From assembly GCA_031771865.1 (NCBI GenBank), contig JASISA010000019.1:558001-622000 (forward strand): DNA of 64,000 nt, read 5' to 3'. How positions within the stretch are numbered: position 1 is the first letter of the stretch; the number at the start of each line of letters is the position of its first letter. A program made the position numbers and the translations under genes. This DNA comes from Nothophaeocryptopus gaeumannii. Taxonomy: Eukaryota > Ascomycota > Dothideomycetes > Mycosphaerellales > Mycosphaerellaceae. The notes under the pieces were generated by a model. The model saw only the letters and a list, made by a program, of their open reading frames with translations. It did not search any database and was not told the origin of the DNA. Shown here one piece after another: positions 61,950-64,000 of the stretch.

Positions 61950-64000
61950 ATGTCCTGGATCAAGCAACGCATGTCCAACATGCGCGAAGAAGGCCATGCC
62001 TTTGGTGGAGGTCAAGGTCAAGGTCAAACTTCCCCTCAGCAGCCTCCACCCATTCCCTCACGACCAGCCGCCCCCTCAGCACCTTGGGACAACGTACATT
62101 CAGGACTAGGAAACAGTTCGAGCGTAGCGTACGTACCGCCTGACCAACAACGACGAACGCCCGAGAATGAGGCCTTCTTCCAAGCATTCGAATGGCACAC
62201 CAAATCCGATCCGCCGAAGCCACACGAGACGCATTCAGCAAACTCCCACTGGGCTCGCCTCACACGGATACTTCCCTCGCTAGCAGAACTGGGGGTCAGC
62301 TCGATATGGCTGCCGCCAGGATGCAAAGCGAACAACCCGCAAGGCAATGGCTACGACTGCTACGACTTGTGGGACCTAGGAGATTTTGACCAAAAGTGGA
62401 CAAGGAGCACGAAATGGGGATCTAGAGAAGAGCTGCGGGACTTGGTCGAGACTGCACGGAGATGCGGAAGGAATGGTATAGATGTGATATGGGATGCCGT
62501 GTTGAACCACAAAACGGCAGGTGATGCCACAGATGAGACATGGGCTGTGGAGGTCAACAAGGACGGTGGGTGAAGATGCTCCGTAAGGTTGGGATACATG
62601 CTGACTGAAGCAGACCGTCGGATAGAAATATGTGCACCAAAGAAGATCGAGGCATGGTTGAAGTATGACTTCCCCGGAAGAGAACGAGAAGGGATGAAAT
62701 ATAGCCCTATGAAATGGCGAGCCGAACACTTCAGCGGTACCGACTGGGATCAGCGAGCGCAACGAAATGCCATCTACAAGCTCATTGATGACCCTGCTAC
62801 ATATCCGAAGCCGAACCTGGAGCAGCTGCCTATGCCCTCGAGACCAGACCATGGCTTCAACAGACTCGCGCGGTTTGCGGGCAATGTAAAGACTGCATTA
62901 CAAAACCAGATCGCACCTCCACGCAGACCAGGCAAAGGCTGGGCGGAGGACGTAGATAAGACACATGGGAACTACGACTATCTCCTCTTCTCGAACATTT
63001 ACTACGGTCACGCAGATGTGCGGGCTGACGTGCTGGGGTGGGGCAAGTGGATGGTCGAAGATGTTGGAATCCATGGCTTCAGGCTTGACGCGGCTCAACA
63101 TTTCAGCTGGAACTTCATTCGAGACTGGATTGCGAATGTGCAAGATGCTTCGAGGAGAAAGTACGGGAAGCATGCATTTATAGTTGGCGAGATCTGGTCC
63201 GGAGAAGTGGGCCGAATACTGCGCTGGTTGGACGTCGTGACGCCGCCTGGTTGTGGTCATATGAATGCCTACGCATTCGATGCGCCTCTTTTATACAGCT
63301 TCTCCCGCATCAGCGAAGACGTACGGCGAGGAAGCAAGCATGCAGATTTGAGAACCCTCCTGGCTGGCCCAGGTGATCCTGACCAACAAGCACTCGTTGC
63401 GGTGAGGCCAGACCAAGCTGTCACCTTTGTTACGAATCACGACACTCAGCCTGGCCAAACAAGCTTCACGCCGATGGACAACGGCTTGAAGGCTCTGTTC
63501 TATGCGTTCATCCTATTGAGACGAGAGGGTCATCCTTGCGTCTTTTGGGGAGATATGTATGGCACGCTTGGGAACAAGGCTCAAGGGTCAGCATGTCGAT
63601 TGTCAATCGCTCCCACTGGCAGCGATGGTCCTACAGCGCCACAAACAACTAGAACTAGGAGCCTGCTCCCGTCGCTAGTGCTTGCGCGGAAGCTATTTGC
63701 ATACGGCTCACAGAAAGACTACTTCGACAGCATGTCTTGCATTGGCTGGACGAGAAGCGGTACGCATGACAGGCCTGGCTGCGCTGTGATCATGAGCATC
63801 GGCTCTATGGCACAATGGACAATCAAGAAGATGGCGGCTGGCAGACCTGGCGAGAAGTGGATCGACATACTGAGCGAACCACAAGGCCGACCCGAGATCA
63901 TCATTGACGACAAGGGATGCGGTGTGTTTGCGTGCCGAGGAAAGAGCGTCAGCGTCTATGTCAGTGAAGACTGCGCATCTATCAGTCGATTCCCGGTTGA
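61950..64000 (+). CDS. Alpha-amylase, GH13, intracellular type (3' end outside window)
   Basis: A retaining GH13 alpha-amylase. Exon 1 (61950-62565) and exon 2 (62614 onward) are joined by a 48-nt intron; 667 codons are visible and the gene runs off the right edge. There is no signal peptide. The N-terminus has a Gly/Gln/Pro-rich linker, then FFQAFEWHTKSD and GVSSIWLPPGCKAN. DVIWDAVLNHKTAGD is conserved region I. GFRLDAAQHFSWNFI is region II with the nucleophile Asp. FIVGEIWS holds the acid/base Glu (region III). TFVTNHDTQPGQ holds the stabilising Asp (region IV). Region II has Gln where Lys is common (DAxKH). The segment after NHDTQPGQ lacks the LESWVxxWFKP string frequent in relatives. It resembles fungal cytosolic amylases involved in alpha-glucan metabolism. 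Confidence 0.87.

Noticed and set aside
1..64000. Possible UGA-as-Trp genetic code change
   Set aside because: Several intact genes (for example PhyH and MPP-alpha) end at TGA in the expected place and use TGG for conserved Trp, so the nuclear code is standard.
1..64000. tRNA genes, rRNA, CRISPR arrays or transposons
   Set aside because: No B-box-like GGTTCGAATCC, no rRNA sequence, no regularly spaced repeats, and no transposase, integrase or reverse-transcriptase motifs were found by eye.

Overview
The window is nuclear DNA of a filamentous ascomycete. Evidence: genes on both strands with short introns (mostly 44-65 nt, GTAAGT-like donors, CAG/TAG acceptors), long gene-free gaps, and typical fungal families (NRDE2, UTP10, ATG27, DUF1770, DENND11/DUF4484, alpha-MPP, fungal CorA-like transporters, an Amadoriase-type oxidase). 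A Dothideomycete (Mycosphaerellales-like) is my guess from the protein families; it is not proven by the sequence. No transposon, tRNA, rRNA or CRISPR was seen.

Layout. (1) 0.3-11.1 kb is an oxidative gene group: FAD monooxygenase, NmrA-like NAD(P)-binding protein, a decayed SDR, PhyH-type dioxygenase, MFS sugar-type transporter, second FAD monooxygenase and a P450. Three divergent pairs share promoters. No PKS, NRPS, terpene or other core enzyme is visible, so it is either the tailoring edge of a cluster that continues to the left or a catabolic module. (2) 11.6-18.7 kb: JmjC protein, SDR, amino-acid permease and a divergent fructosyl-amine/sarcosine-type oxidase with GATA motifs between them. 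(3) 19.2-21.4 kb: an unresolved small secreted-protein locus and a frameshifted secreted lactonase. (4) 21.6-44.3 kb is a housekeeping core: NRDE2 and UTP10 (divergent), two orphan proteins, a CorA-like transporter with a stop/start overlap, DUF1770, a sulfotransferase-like protein and the alpha subunit of mitochondrial processing peptidase. (5) 44.5-61.7 kb mixes intact genes (ATG27, DENND11/LCHN, GT25-like, a 281-aa orphan) with many broken ones: kinase, repeat protein, GPI/TM-like glycoprotein, Hsp70 first-exon fragment, coiled-coil protein and a transcription factor. Several of these are open over long distances with one or two lesions, often a TGA where Trp is expected. (6) From 61.95 kb a GH13 alpha-amylase runs off the right edge.

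Gene models with introns were built by hand from reading-frame continuity, splice consensus and family expectation. Total exon lengths were checked to be multiples of three. Starts are inferred.
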